DNA of 64,000 nt from Platycnemis pennipes (GCA_933228895.1 OW121854.1:7381131-7445130); one strand, 5' to 3'. Shown: positions 1 to 11,534, counted from the first letter of the stretch. Notes: generated by a model from the letters alone, not told the origin. A program made the numbers and translations.

Positions 1-1083
1 TCTTTATTTGGGGATCTTCCTCGAAACCTTCTTTCCCTTTCTGCTGGGGAGGGGGAGGTGGGTCTGGTCCCTCCTGAACCCCACCCCCCAACATCCGGGA
101 CTTCCGTCGCGTCCACCAAAGATGGAGACCCATTATGTCGATTCGGGATTTTTATCGCGAAATTCCTTTCTCGGAAGGGGTAACCGGTTTCTTTTAATGG
201 ATGGAGGAACGCCCATGTCCGAGAATGCGTCACATAATACACATACTGAACGCAAGTATGGGCACATGTCAAAACTGTGCGTGATGCGAATAGATTCGGA
301 ACCGTATTGCATTGTGGGAATTCGGGCGTGTGGTATCCTTCAGAGGATTACCTCCAGATAGCGCAGGAGTATAGCAAATAAAAGAGAGTTGAGGGGTTGG
401 GGTGCTAGGAGCCAGGGGAAGAAATGCTTCCGTGGATAAAGTATGGGGAAGCGGGGCAGGGAACGGACCGTTTAGTAGGCAGTCCTCGCTTGTTGGGATT
501 CAAGTTCATAGCGACGAGGTCGGGCTGATTTACGCTGCTCTGCGGCCAGGCGTGTAATCTACATCAGTGTGTTGATTCGGGTCCAATGACGCGTGGCAGC
601 CTACACTGTAAGGAGATATCAGTAAGGGACACATTTCACATTCCTAATGATCACTTACGATTTACTGAATGCTGTTTCTGATTAGGGAAGAATTTTGAAA
701 AAGAATTCAACACTTCGTTTAATTTAATGACGTTATCATATTTGTTTATTCCCCCGTGTAAATACGAAAGCTATGCATAATTCGTTACGAGTTACCAACT
801 TCTCCAGACTTGTGACGGGCATTCTTCAGGGACATATTCGTTAAGAAAGTTGTATAATATCAGAAAATGATAGTTCACCTTGAAAGACATACTAGTAAGT
901 GATACATAATCGGTTATTTAAACTCGTATCATTAAAATTGTTATCGGAGACAACTCTTTATCTAATAATTATATTTGTACGGTGGTCCGGCAACTCTTGT
1001 TCCTTTAAATCCTCCTGGAATTCGAGTGAGTATTTAGAGGAGCCTTTGTAGTTTAATTGATTAAAACACCTGCCCAGAAAGTA
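1..1083. other. No recognisable feature
   Basis: The short open frame at 8-361 has no recognisable domain. I see no repeat family shared with the rest of the window. Confidence 0.5.
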
Positions 1084-1150
1084 CATATAAATCTACACGA
1101 TACATTGCGAGCAACCGCGAAGGTGTGTGGCAGGGGCTGAAGATCACAAT
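1084..1150 (-). repeat. Solo CR1-B 3' tail
   Basis: Read on the minus strand this is the terminal hairpin (CCACACACC-type stem followed by the tail repeat) shared by more than fifteen places in the window. Only the last ~65 bases of the element are present, so it is an extremely 5'-truncated insertion with no coding sequence. Confidence 0.7.
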
Positions 1151-1831
1151 TATATGTATGAAGTGGCATTTGATGATTGGCTTAATATTCTTCTAATGCA
1201 TCGTTTCTAGCGGTTTTGAGGCAAGTGTCTGGGGCATTGTGTGTTACTTTTAGAGGGATTAAGGGCTGACGCGACGCCCAGGGGTGTTGGGAGACAATAA
1301 CCAGAGACGTAGCAACAAGCGTCCACTTGGCAGCCCTTGTCCCAATATTCCGTGACCCTGAGAGAGCCTTCCGTCCAGTCTCCTGAGAGCAAGCAGCCCC
1401 CACTAGACAAATCCTAGGCAAAAAACGAGAAATCGTCTGGCCCCTTGGACACTTGAAATGTGACGATGTCCAGGACTGCCTTGCGACCAATAGCTTGCTC
1501 TCCACGTAGAGTGGAGAGGATTCCAGGCGCCATCGAAGGCTAGAGCGATCTCTTTACCCCCTGCCCCCACCATTTACTATGCAGGACTCTGTGGAAATTC
1601 ACTATGAGGCATCGTCCTACTGCATCCATTTTCCCTTATCTTCAAATTTACAGTGAAATGAAAAAATATTTTTTGAGCTTTTTCGATTGCATTTCACGTT
1701 TGCACTTTAATTTGGTGTGAAAAATTGTATTAATTACTTTAGTAATTACTAGAGTAAAGGTTCCAAAACTGCGGTTTCTACATAGGCTTTTATTAGATAC
1801 GAGACAATGGTTTCGTAGCAGGGCTACATCG
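1151..1831. other. No recognisable feature
   Basis: Overlapping minus-strand frames at 1182-1505 show no family similarity that I recognise. AT-rich unique-looking sequence follows. Confidence 0.5.
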
Positions 1832-2245
1832 TTTACGTCTACGACATACACTGCGAACTATCGCGAGGGTGTGTGGCAGGGAGTGAGGATAACCAAACAT
1901 GCACTACTTACATGCAACTATGAGATACAGTGCTACTACATGGATACGTTTTACATATAAGGCTCACGTGAAACTAGATTTTGGTACCTAATTACAATTT
2001 AATGAGTCTGTAATGAATTACACATCATTGGTTAAAAGAATATTTTCCTAGATAATTTATCGGTATTTCCCTACAATGCATGAGTTAGTAATACTTGAAC
2101 ATGCATCACGCACTATAGTCCCCTCTAGCAATTTTTCAACCACCAAACCCTTTTTTTATTCTGTCTTTCATATGGTACGCGGGAAAAATGTCATTTGGAA
2201 TATATCGGAACGACTATCTGTCTCACTTATCTTGTTTTTCTAACA
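1832..2245 (-). mobile_element. CR1-B 3' fragment
   Basis: On the minus strand this begins in the last codons of the reverse-transcriptase reading frame (degenerate NKIREID / TDRF-type block near 2245-2170), runs through the 3' UTR and ends in the hairpin plus (TAGACG/TAGATG) tail near 1832. It lacks any complete coding domain. Family assignment rests on direct similarity to the better copies at 6561-7200 and 14373-14757. Confidence 0.75.
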
Positions 2246-2607
2246 AAACACACAATCTTCAATCACTTTCATGAACGTCATTGCCTCATTCGAAACCAAG
2301 GTTACATCTATTAATAGTCTGAAACAGTTGAATGTAAAAATTTAGAAACGGTGAACATGTTGAAACAGCAGTGTTGGAATCTTTACTCCTTGTATGATTG
2401 ACAACACACAAAGTATTGCCTGTGACTGTATCATATTCTGTATTAATTAATTAACGTGTACTGTGTGACATTTAAGGTTTTATAGATGTTCTCTCACTCA
2501 AGATCTGCGACTCTTACCGCAGCTATTGAAATTGTGAGATTATATTTTGCCACTGAGCATAGCAAGCTTGATGAATATTTCCTGTGGAAAGAATTAACCT
2601 ACACCGG
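2246..2607. other. No recognisable feature
   Basis: AT-rich sequence with no repeat or coding similarity that I can identify. Confidence 0.5.
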
Positions 2608-3250
2608 GAATCTATATCTACATCTGAATTATATCCTGCACGCCATCATAAAGGTGTGTGGAAGGTGGAAAATTCACACCAAATTATATATCATGCATAA
2701 AAAGGAAAATCTTACCCCCTGCCACACACCCTCGCGGTGGCTTGCAGGGTATCGCGTAGTAGTATATGATTAGGTATTATATTCAAGTATAAACTTCACA
2801 ATAAAAAAAATAAAAATAGTTTATCAATCTTATGCCAACATGCTATCCATGAACAGCATAGGTACCTATGTTATCCATTGTACACTTGTATTTATGCAAT
2901 TGGATATATTTACAGCTATTTATATCCTTAATTGTACAGGGAAAGAAGGACACTTTGAATCTCTTAGTTTATTTTACCATAGTATGTTGGAATTCGTAAA
3001 ATATTTTTAACGTCATCAGTAAATCTATTATCTTGGAATGTTTTTTAAGATTTTAAGTTTAAATTTCAGCCTATGGTCCGACATTCCTATTTTAGTTCAT
3101 CCAACAGACTGGTACCGCCAATATAGTTATCATACCGGCCCTTAGCAAATCTTGCCGATCTTTTCTGCACAACTCCAGTTCATTATTTTGGCATATTTCG
3201 TAAGGATGGCATATTCTGGCAGCGCATTACAAATGAGGTCTATCACTAAA
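2608..3250 (-). mobile_element. CR1-A 3' fragment, interrupted
   Basis: Minus-strand CR1-A copy carrying the degenerate C-terminal part of the reverse-transcriptase polyprotein (about 3250-2960), 3' UTR and terminal tail. Stops and frameshifts are common and no open frame remains. It is interrupted at 2709-2766 by a plus-strand CR1-B tail: the flanking sequence continues the CR1-A 3' UTR on both sides. The CR1-A copy is therefore the older insertion. Confidence 0.75.
2709..2766 (+). repeat. CR1-B solo tail inside CR1-A
   Basis: About 58 bases holding only the CCACACACC hairpin and tail of CR1-B, in the opposite orientation to the CR1-A copy it sits in. This is the shortest insertion in the window. 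It implies that the terminal hairpin and tail are enough to be integrated once reverse transcription starts. Confidence 0.65.
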
Positions 3251-4619
3251 TGAGGTCAGATCGGTGGGCTGTGGAGTCTCATTTTAGGGAAGGACAATGG
3301 TCTATTATTGACTAACCTATTCCCGTGACGAGTGAGCTATTTTACTGCATGAATTTATTATGTGAATTGAAGAGGAAAAGAAGATGAATAACACACATCT
3401 CTGTGGTCGTAATACAAAATAATAATACATCTATTTAAAAGTAATAACAAATAATTCTTTGTACCCAAACATGGCTATCTATCACCATCGTAAACTGCAG
3501 CAGCATTAAGAAAACGAACACATTAATAAGAACTTCCGTGGGCATGGAAATAAAGAGATGGATGATGAGAGGGGATATTAACAGTGAACGAGTTCTTCCC
3601 CTGGGGTTCAGAGTCCGTTTTGAGGGAGTGATTGTCATAAGACGACCTATATCGCGGGGCATTCATCTAGGTTTAAGATAATGGAAAAGGTGCTGCGAAC
3701 AAATTCAACGAAATCAAACGGGAAATATATGGAGTTCCATCGTAGGAAATAAAGGCAGAATAAAGAGAGGTCATCAGCTGTCGAACAAATGATTCATGAA
3801 TTAAATTTTCCCATGTGTACTGCACGATCACAATGAAAGCGATAGGTACTTTCCTATCACGAATCTGTTTTTCTGGTTTTTATCTTTCAGAGACTCTCCG
3901 TCGCATCAACATTTATTTTCTTGGCTATGAACACTCCCGCAAGTGTAAGCAAACTTTTCTACGCAGATTGTACTTAAATTAAAATTGACCGATTTAAGAA
4001 TATGCATATTACAGGGAAAGAGAAGATTTTGAAGTTGGTTGAAATTTTGCCAGCACACTGTTGAGGTCTGAATGATTTTTGTGATTCTCTTTGCGTCTTC
4101 ACTGACTGGAAATGAATATACCCTTGCCTCATATTTTTCTCATAACATACATGTAATAGGAAAAACCATACATTCATGGAGCAGCATTGAATTATGCTCA
4201 GCCGCACAATGCATAGTTACTTTATGTGTCGAGTGGTGAGGAACGCATTTTTGCGTTTGCTTTAAGCTCTTCCAAGAAATTTATGATTTGCTTGAAATAT
4301 TTTGGGTGATTTTTCAGAATATATGAGGTTTAAATGACGTAAGGAATATGACGATAGGTTTTGGACTACATTTCATTGTGCATACAAATTGCTCCACCTT
4401 CCTCATTTTAAGCAGGCAACCTTCGCAAAATTTCCATCTCCTTTAATTTTTCGTCGGAAGCTCATGGGAACTATTTTTTTAATAGACTCGATTCTCTTGA
4501 AATGGGAAGCGGTGTTTACACGGCCGAAATTCGCCGGACGTGGGAACACATTTTTGCCGCACCCTTCATGCTTTATCGCTCACCAGGAACTACCGTCGTC
4601 GTGTAGGCACAGCCGGGCG
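3251..4619. other. No recognisable feature
   Basis: Short open frames at 3435-3662 and 3974-4207 (minus) and 4389-4628 (plus) show no domain or repeat similarity. Nothing supported here. Confidence 0.5.
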
Positions 4620-5060
4620 CGTAATTGAGAAAGATGGCATTCCCTCTTCCTTCCTGCGCTCCCACTCCAAATCCAGCTCTCTTGAGGATCACTCTCTCCC
4701 CCAAGGGGCAAGATGGATGCCCACGTCTGCAAGGGGCGCCCGCCCTACCTACCCCCCTCTCCCCTTCCCTACCCCCCCGCGTAAGCCATCTGGTTCTCAG
4801 CCTCCTCCTCCTCTCCCTCTCTTCGGAGTTCTTGAGGCGTCTGCTTCTCTCCTGCGACCCACATCCGGAAGACGGTGGGCGGGAGTCGGAGGGAGGAAGG
4901 TGGGGACTGCCGTGGGGTGAAGAGGGGGTGAAGGGGGGTGATTTCGTAAGGGGAGGAGGGAGGCTGACGTGAGGTCTGGATCGTGCGAAGCTGCAGGCTC
5001 ACGCCGCCACTGATTCCCTTTCGTCGCACGAACGGGTCGCAAAACGCAGTCATCAAGCAC
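4620..5060. other. GC- and pyrimidine-rich tract
   Basis: C/T-rich stretch with runs of CCCC and CTCC, turning purine-rich after about 4860. Several overlapping frames stay open only because the composition avoids stops. It may be a GC-rich island, but there is no transcript or splice evidence. Confidence 0.4.
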
Positions 5061-5111
5061 CTCTAAAAGTCGGAATTAGGATTCATGCGAATTCTCGCGA
5101 CTCGAATTCGA

Positions 5112-5862
5112 CTACGATTCAAATATCACCTACATCTAAGCCTACATAATAACCTTTATGCCACCATAAAGGTCAAAAGAGTACTGGGTAAATGTGACGA
5201 TCATGTACGAGAAATCTGCTACTTTTCCCTTGTTAGACCTTATTTGGAATATGCTGCCAGTGTATGGGATCCCTACGAAGTCAGACTGAGTAATGAACTT
5301 GAACGTGTTCAGCGAAGATCGGCGAGATTTGTAAAGGGACGGTACGAAAACCTCATTAGCGTAACCAATCTATTAAATGAATTAAATTGGGAATCATTTT
5401 CAGATCGCAGGTTGAAATTTAGACTTAATTTCTTAAACAAATTCCAAGACCATATTTTCAATGATGATTTTAAAAATATTTTGCGAACCCCAACTTACTA
5501 TGGTAGACTGAACCATAATCACAAAATTAGAGAAATTGATTGCCGAACTGACAGATTCAAAACGTTCTTTTTTCCTCGTACAAATGGGGATATGAATCAC
5601 GGTAAATATATCCAGTACGAGTGTAGCAATGGATAACTTAGGTAGCTGCATGTTGGTAGGAGGATTTAAAGCTAACCCAACTAACAGCAAGTTATTGCAT
5701 TTATGCTTTGCTATTTTTATCTTTTTTTAAATAGTGTAGTTTAGAACAGTATATGAATACTAATCCTTTTTTATGCATGATATGTAGTGCATGTTTGGTA
5801 AGAATTCACCCCCTGTCACACAGTTGGTTGCTTGCAGGGTATTATGTAGAGGTAGATGAAGG
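5112..5862 (+). mobile_element. CR1-A copy with antisense tail at its 5' end
   Basis: A 5'-truncated CR1-A element: reverse-transcriptase C-terminal region (5166-5636), ~200-bp 3' UTR, terminal hairpin (5811-5842) and TAGAGGTAGATGA tail. Immediately upstream, 5112-5165 is the family's own tail in reverse orientation up to the CACCATAAAGGT hairpin loop, then the body begins. At its 3' side it abuts an antisense CR1-A copy, so two elements meet tail to tail. Confidence 0.8.
5166..5636 (+). pseudogene. CR1-A reverse transcriptase, C-terminal fragment
   Basis: This open frame encodes the region downstream of the reverse-transcriptase catalytic core in Jockey-superfamily LINEs. It shows the diagnostic block LVRPYLEYAASVWDP, then LERVQRRSARFV, a VTNLLNELNWES block and a RRLKFRLN block, ending at a TAA at 5634-5636. 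The palm with the FADD motif and the endonuclease are absent, so no active enzyme can be made. The frame is intact over about 155 codons, suggesting a fairly recent insertion compared with the CR1-B copies. In a complete element this part would belong to ORF2, which copies element RNA at nicked target DNA. The upstream Met at 5085 is chance: it lies outside the element. Confidence 0.8.
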
Positions 5863-6250
5863 TGTGTGGCAGGGTGTGAATTCACAACAAGCATGCATCA
5901 CACATCATGTGTAAAAATAGGATTAGTAATAATATACAAGTCTAAACTTCACAATTTAAAATATATAAAAAAGCGAAGCAACCAGGCTAAAACAAACTGT
6001 TACTTGGGTTAGCTTAGGCCCTTATACCAACATGAAACTACCAATGATATCCATTGATTTACTTGTATTAATATTATTGGATATATTTACATAGCTATCC
6101 ACATCCCTTGTTGTACGAGGAAAGAAAGACATTTTGAATCCGTCCATTTGGTAGTCAATGTCTCTAACTTTGTGACTTTGGTCCAGTTTACCATCGTAAG
6201 TTGGAATTCGCAAAATATTTTTAACGTCGTCAGTTGAAATACTATCTTGG
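5863..6250 (-). mobile_element. CR1-A 3' fragment, tail-to-tail with its neighbour
   Basis: The minus-strand copy starts at the shared tail junction near 5863 with the GGTGTGTGGCAGGG hairpin and runs to about 6250. It retains the last ~60 codons of the RT frame (6213-6022, containing RIPTYDGKLDQSHKVRDID and FFPRT blocks). It is more diverged than the plus-strand copy to its left. Confidence 0.75.
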
Positions 6251-6560
6251 ATTTATGCAAGAGATTTCATCTTGCATTGTATTTTGCAGCATCTTGCAAA
6301 TCTATTTATTTAAGCGCATTATTTTTCCACAATCGTCCAATCATTAAGAAAATTTTCGCTCAAAAGTAGCTCAAAGACGAATAATAAATATGCACTCTTA
6401 TGTATCTAAGTTGAAAAATTGGCGTGTGATTTCACTGATTTAATGACAAGTAATATTGCACCATTGACTTAAGTGCATGTGCTCTAAGAATCAATATTTG
6501 TTTGTCATAGCTTTGCCGCTTTAATATAAAGTCTTATGGGCTCTATTGCACCTTATCGGC
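6251..6560. other. No recognisable feature
   Basis: AT-rich spacer with no repeat or coding similarity that I can identify. Confidence 0.45.
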
Positions 6561-7200
6561 TATTAAATGGGATCGGTACGAAGAAGGTATGATAAAGGAA
6601 TTAGAGCGTCTGCAAGGAGATCAGCTATATTTGTTAAAGGCCGTTATGTTGATTGTATTGGTGGTACGAGTTTAATAGAAGAACTAGGATGAGAATTACT
6701 ATGAGAACGCAGGTTAAAATTTGTGTTTAAGTAAATTCGAGACTGATTTGAATACAGATGACATTAGATATACATATATTACCCCTGCGTATACTATGTT
6801 TGATCAGATAAACAAGATTAGAGAGATAAATTGTCGTAACGATAGATTTAGAATGTCATATTTCCCGTGTACCATAAGAGAGCACAATAGGCAAAATAGC
6901 AAAGGGTTAGGTAGGTACAAAATTGCTAGAGTAGTCTGTAGTGCAGTGATACATGTTTAAGCATTGCTAACACATAGGGTAATAGCGCTAAAGGTATTTA
7001 GGAAAATTATTTTTTTTACCAGTAATGAATTCATTAATTTGTAATAACGAACCGCCTAGTTTCACGTGACTATATCTAATATGTGTGCATAAAGTAGTAA
7101 CAATGAATTTCATAATTGCATATAAGTAGTGCATCTCTCACTTACTTCACCTCCTGCCACACACCCTCACGGTGACTCGCAGTGTTTTACATATCTGTAG
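6561..7200 (+). mobile_element. CR1-B 3' fragment
   Basis: Degenerate RT C-terminal sequence from about 6565 (blocks resembling WDRYE, LERLQ, FVKGRY). The NKIREINCRNDRF and YFPCTIRE blocks are still open near 6805-6880, followed by a CR1-B 3' UTR and the CCACACACCCTCACGG hairpin at 7158. Internal stops show that it is inactive. The tail repeat is mutated at 7190-7200. Confidence 0.75.
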
Positions 7201-7890
7201 AAAAATGCGGACAAATTCTAAATCATAAACAGATCCGACCCCTATGACATAAATTGGCCTAGGATGGGTAGACGTAGACATATAGGGGAAAACCTTTTAT
7301 TTTGAATGAAAAGGATTACGTAATAATTTTCGATATGTTTGTTACATTTCAAGATTCTTAGTAAAGTTAGGAGAGTCGTAAATATCGTGTCATTTTTTTT
7401 TATTGATCGCATCTCTTTTTTTTCAATAATTTGTAATCAGGGTGATTCATTAAACGAGTCCTTCAGACATCCTCAGGCTGCTGAGTTTGCATTCACCGGA
7501 TTTGGTGAGTGAATATGATTGATCTTTGTGAGATGCTGCAATTAAAAGCTTAAGCGTATATATTGTTCCACTTAATGAAGTAGTATTCTCTGTTATCTTT
7601 GCATTTCATACAGCAACATTTGCGAATATTGGAGGCAACATTTTAAAGATGAACTAAAGCTGGTTTTCTAGGATGGTAATTGAATTCCGGTCCAAAAAGC
7701 AAACGATTATTCAGGGAAAGTGAGGATTGGAGATATTTCCAATTCTATTTATTTCGCCATCACTAGTCATTAATCCCAGGATTGTTTTGGCAAAGCTCTT
7801 TACTCAGTTGTGCAGTCAACAAACATTTTCATGCGCAATATGTCGTTCTTCTATCTTGATTCACTTACTTCTTGCTCTATTATTTCCTCC
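7201..7890. other. No recognisable feature
   Basis: No repeat or coding similarity found. An open frame at 7727-7969 runs into the SINE fragment that follows and is not supported. Confidence 0.45.
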
Positions 7891-8050
7891 AAGGCTCAGA
7901 AGGCTCAGAAGAAGGGCTTCAGTGGCCCGGAAAGCCAAAGGTCCGTGGTTCGATTCCCGATACAGGTGAATTTTTTCGCATGGCAATTTATGCGGATAAG
8001 GTAGGTTTAGTTAGACACAACTTACTCTTACCTAGATACCGAACTTTTAG
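7891..8050 (+). mobile_element. tRNA-derived SINE fragment
   Basis: Plus-strand fragment with a clear pol III B-box (GTGGTTCGATTCCCG near 7946-7960) preceded by a weaker A-box region. It is followed by GAATTTTTTCGCATGGCA, the same 3' sequence found in the complete copy at 50562-50742. The start of the tRNA-like head is degraded. The right edge abuts CR1-A. Confidence 0.65.
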
Positions 8051-8702
8051 AAATCAGCTACTTTTCCCTTGTTAGACCTCATTTGGAATATGCTGCCAGT
8101 GTATGGGATCCCTACGAAATCGGTCTAAGTAATGAACTTGAACGTGTGCAGCGAAGATCGGCAAGATTTGTAAAGAGACGATACGATAATTATCTTAGCG
8201 TAACCAGTCTATTAAATGAATTGAAATGGGAATCATTGTCAGATCGCAGGTTGAAATTTAGACTTAATCTCTTCCACAAATTCCAAGGCAATATTTTCAG
8301 TGATGATGTTAAAAATATTTTACGAACCCCAACTTACTATGGCAGACTGGACCATAATCATAAAGTTAGAGAAATTGATTGCCGAACTGACCGATTCAAA
8401 ATGTCCTTTTTCCCTCGCACAATAAGAGATACGAATAACGGTAAATATGTCCTATCGGAGAGTAGCAATGAATAGCATTGGTAGCTGCATGTTGGTATGA
8501 GTACTTAAAGCTAACCCTACTAACAGAATTTTTTTGCATGTTTTCTTTGCAATTTCTATCTTTTTAAATAGTGTAGTTCTGACTACTATATTAATACTAT
8601 TCCTTTTTTATGCATGATATGTAGTGCATGTTTGGTGAGCAATCACCCCCTGCCACACACCCTTGTGGTGGCTTGCAGGGTATTATGTAGATGTAGATGA
8701 AG
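8051..8702 (+). mobile_element. CR1-A copy, 5' truncated
   Basis: Begins at the SYFSLVRPH-type block, runs through RT C-terminus, 3' UTR and the cleanest terminal hairpin in the window: CCCTGC at 8648-8653 pairs with GCAGGG at 8675-8680, and CACC at 8658-8661 pairs with GGTG at 8667-8670. It ends in ATGTAGATGTAGATGAAG. Closely similar to 5112-5862. Confidence 0.85.
8068..8475 (+). pseudogene. CR1-A reverse transcriptase, C-terminal fragment
   Basis: Open frame encoding LVRPHLEYAASVWDPYE, LERVQRRSARFVKRRY, an SVTSLLNELKWESL block, RRLKFRLNLFHKFQ, an ILRTPTYYGRLDHNH block and a final FFPRTIRD block, ending at TAG 8473-8475. About 130 codons remain of an ORF2 that is usually near 900-1000 codons in this clade. 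Catalytic motifs and endonuclease are missing. Compared with the copy at 5166-5636 most differences are single substitutions, consistent with independent insertions of one family. Confidence 0.8.
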
Positions 8703-8930
8703 ATATTAAATGATTGGCGTTGTCTTTGCTATTCCCCACCACTTCTCTCATGACGTTTGTCTTCATGGACCTTAAGATCTCTAGATAAGGACGATTGGGT
8801 TACTATGTGTTCCTTCTTAAAGTTTTAAGCAATATCTTTTTTCTTCTATTGCTCTTGTTCGTTTTGTTGTCGCTCTATTCTTTCGTATGCAACTCCTAGT
8901 TTTCGAATGCTTCAAGTCGTGTGGATGTAG

Positions 8931-9152
8931 ATGTAGAAATCTAACCCAACTAACAGCATGTTTATGCATATATGCTTTGCTATTTTTATCTTATTTTAAA
9001 TGGTGTAGTTTTGAACAGTAGGTACCGATATGAATGCTAATTCTTTTTTTATGCATGATATGTAGTGCACGTTTGGTGAGAATTCACCCCCTGCCACACA
9101 CCTTTATGGTGGCTTGAAGGGTATTATGTATAGATGTAGATGTATTTTCAAC
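8931..9152 (+). repeat. CR1-A 3' UTR-only insertion
   Basis: Contains the CR1-A 3' UTR from the AACCCAACTAACAGCATG block through the CCACACACC hairpin and TAGATGTAGATG tail. A short GATGTAGATGTAG repeat also sits directly before the UTR at 8936-8948, as though it joined to the tail of an earlier insertion. No coding sequence. Confidence 0.75.
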
Positions 9153-9263
9153 GGCTGCTGTCGCCCATGCCTCACTTCTATAATGAAGCGTTCTCCAGAT
9201 ATATGTTTCACGGTGTGCTGCTCTACGCAGCACACTATATAGTTGTCCGGTCAAAGTTGAGTA

Positions 9264-9285
9264 GAAAACACTGTACAGTGTTTTC
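9264..9285. repeat. 22-bp perfect palindrome
   Basis: Perfect inverted repeat with centre CTGTACAG and outer GAAAACA/TGTTTTC arms. It lies between two imperfect direct repeats ending GTTGAGTAGAAAA and CTTGAGTAGAAAA (9256-9269 and 9315-9328). Confidence 0.8.
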
Positions 9286-9317
9286 ACGTTCACTGTACAG
9301 TTGTCTAGTTAAACTTG

Positions 9318-9681
9318 AGTAGAAAAGAGTACCTGGGAAATGTGATGAGAAGACGAAAGAATGTTACTTTTCACTAGTTAGGCCCCACCTTGTTTGAGTA
9401 TGCAGCCAGTGTATGGAATCCGAATGAAATAGGTTTGATCAGAGAACTAGACAGTGTGCAGTGTAGACCAGCTAGTTTCGTTAAAATGCGTTACGATAGG
9501 TTGAGTCGTGTTTCAGAATTAATACAAGAATTTTGGTTGGAATTATTAACAGAGCATAGGTTAAGGTACAGTTTAAATCTATTAGAGAAATTTCAATCGG
9601 ATAGCTATACTGAAGATGTTAGGCACATATTAAAAACACCAGCGTATTATACTAGCAGGGTATCGTGTAGATGTAGATGAG
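9318..9681 (+). mobile_element. CR1-B copy with 3' UTR deletion
   Basis: RT C-terminal fragment (FEYAASVWNPNEIGL, LDSVQCRPASFVKMRYDRLSRV, ILKTPAYYT) that passes directly from the GTATTATACTAG block into the terminal CAGGGTATCGTGTAGATG tail near 9655. The last RT codons, the whole 3' UTR and the 5' arm of the hairpin are missing compared with the copy at 13490-14372 (about 290 bp). Confidence 0.8.
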
Positions 9682-9687
9682 TCATTT

Positions 9688-10085
9688 GGATCCCATGGAC
9701 TGGCAGCATATAGATTACAGGACTTACTGATAAAAAGTAACATCGCTCTTTTGTCTTCTCATCACATTTCCCTAGTACTCTTTTTATAAATCCTAGCTTT
9801 CTCTTCGCTTGCCAGCATATTTCCCGAATGTATCTTCCCCACGATAAATCTTTAGTGATTGTAACACCTAAGCACCTTATGATTTCTGCGCTTTAAATTC
9901 TTGTTTTACTTATACATGGAAAACGCTTGCTCGAATGGAATATTCCTCTTCCAAAAATAATAGCTAACACTTTTTAAGGTTTAGTTCTAACTGCCATTGG
10001 TCGTACCACTCTTTAATTGCATTTAAATGCTGGCTCAGTGATTCTCAATTCCCCTGTGCACTACCGTGTCGTCTACAAAAACACT
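9688..10085 (-). mobile_element. CR1-B internal RT fragment
   Basis: On the minus strand this shows, from about 10085 down, a degenerate FVDDT block (the FADD catalytic loop of reverse transcriptase), the WQLELN-type block and then the region leading to LVRP. It covers sequence upstream of that in the 9318-9681 copy. Many stops and frameshifts. It lacks the 3' tail, so it is a remnant rather than a simple insertion. Confidence 0.65.
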
Positions 10086-11534
10086 ATCGTTGCTCTTGAT
10101 TTACAACAATAGTTCTAGCTCTCTATAATGCCCTCTTCTCTCATTTTAATACTCTTGCATCCCTTTCAGCTTCTTGTCGGTAGTTAACATTTTCACTGAC
10201 ATTACCACCTTTCCTTCAGTTTTTGATCTGCATGATTGCGCATCTGATCGGGAAATAGTTGAAGCATTCCGAGATCTGGTGTCGGCGTAAGGATGCTGAT
10301 GATTATTAGGCGGATGCAGCTGAAGGATTTGGATATTTCCCAATACATTACTTGCGGGAAATTCTCACTGGAAAATCAACTGGAGAGTGTGCATTTAATG
10401 TGTGCCATCTTCTGGTGACAAACTCAATGTAACAGTGTCAGAAGTTGACACCAAAACCTCGGTATTTTATGCACCTGGTGCATTTTCCGAAAGATAATCA
10501 CTTAGAAGATAGGATTGTTTCATTTATTTGTGTAGCTGCTAATCGTATGGTTCCCGTTATAAGGAGAAGGATGGTGAGCATCCTCAGTTGGTGGATATTA
10601 TTTTAAAGAGGTTCCACCGTGACTCCGTGATTCATAATCCCGTAAAAGAGCTATGTTATTTAATGAATAAATACCGATCCAGAAAACACCTATATGGAAA
10701 ATCATCTATAGGGTGATAACGCATACACAATAATTATGTGAGTATGCCATTATATAGCGCGTTGTATTTCCATTCTATTTTTTTAAAGTGCATTTAACTC
10801 ATTATGACTTCGGAACATGACTGACGTGTTGGTGTCACGTTTAATTTATAAAGTGAGAATGATAAGTATTGATGATCAATCCCGCTAATAAGTATTCTAA
10901 AATAGGTTTTATATTTTCTTACTTAGCTATTCCCTTGCAAATACAAACTCTTTGGTTTGAATTTTATTAATTTCATATTTGCGAAAATTGTTAAGCAACA
11001 ATGACGCTGCTACCATTTGGAAGCATTGGTATTAATTACACCATGTCAAAAACCAATGAAATAATTAAGTTGCATAAAAAATATAAGAAGGACCTTGGTA
11101 AGGTGTATTCCTTAACCAAGTTAGTAAATAGGCTTGTAAGCACGTTCCGTCACAAGTAGCGTTGCCAATGATAATAACATACTGTAGCGCCACACTCAAG
11201 TAACTAAGGCTATTCTGCTTTTTTTCGAGCAAACATTTATTAATATCAATTAAACAAGTATGGTAAAGCGAGTACTTTTAACAATGCTGAACTCTACCTA
11301 AAATTGCGCATCTAATATTAGTTTTTCGTCAAAACGATATTTGTCTTCACATTATTAATCTGCAAATTTTATTGCAAGATATGATGAGCAATAATGATTT
11401 TCAACGTCTTTTTTCTTCAAATCTATTATGGAGAGGCCTCATTATTGTATTGCCAATCGATAGAAGGGCCAAAAATTTGTATGTCCTGAAATTTTCACAA
11501 ATATCACGTACTTTGTAATTCGGTGGAGCCTCAT
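10086..11534. other. No recognisable feature
   Basis: Mostly AT-rich sequence, no open frames above 65 codons and no similarity to the repeats in this window. Confidence 0.5.

Noticed and set aside
4540..5060. Several overlapping frames in a GC-rich tract
   Set aside because: Open because of composition on both strands, with no domain or splice pair.
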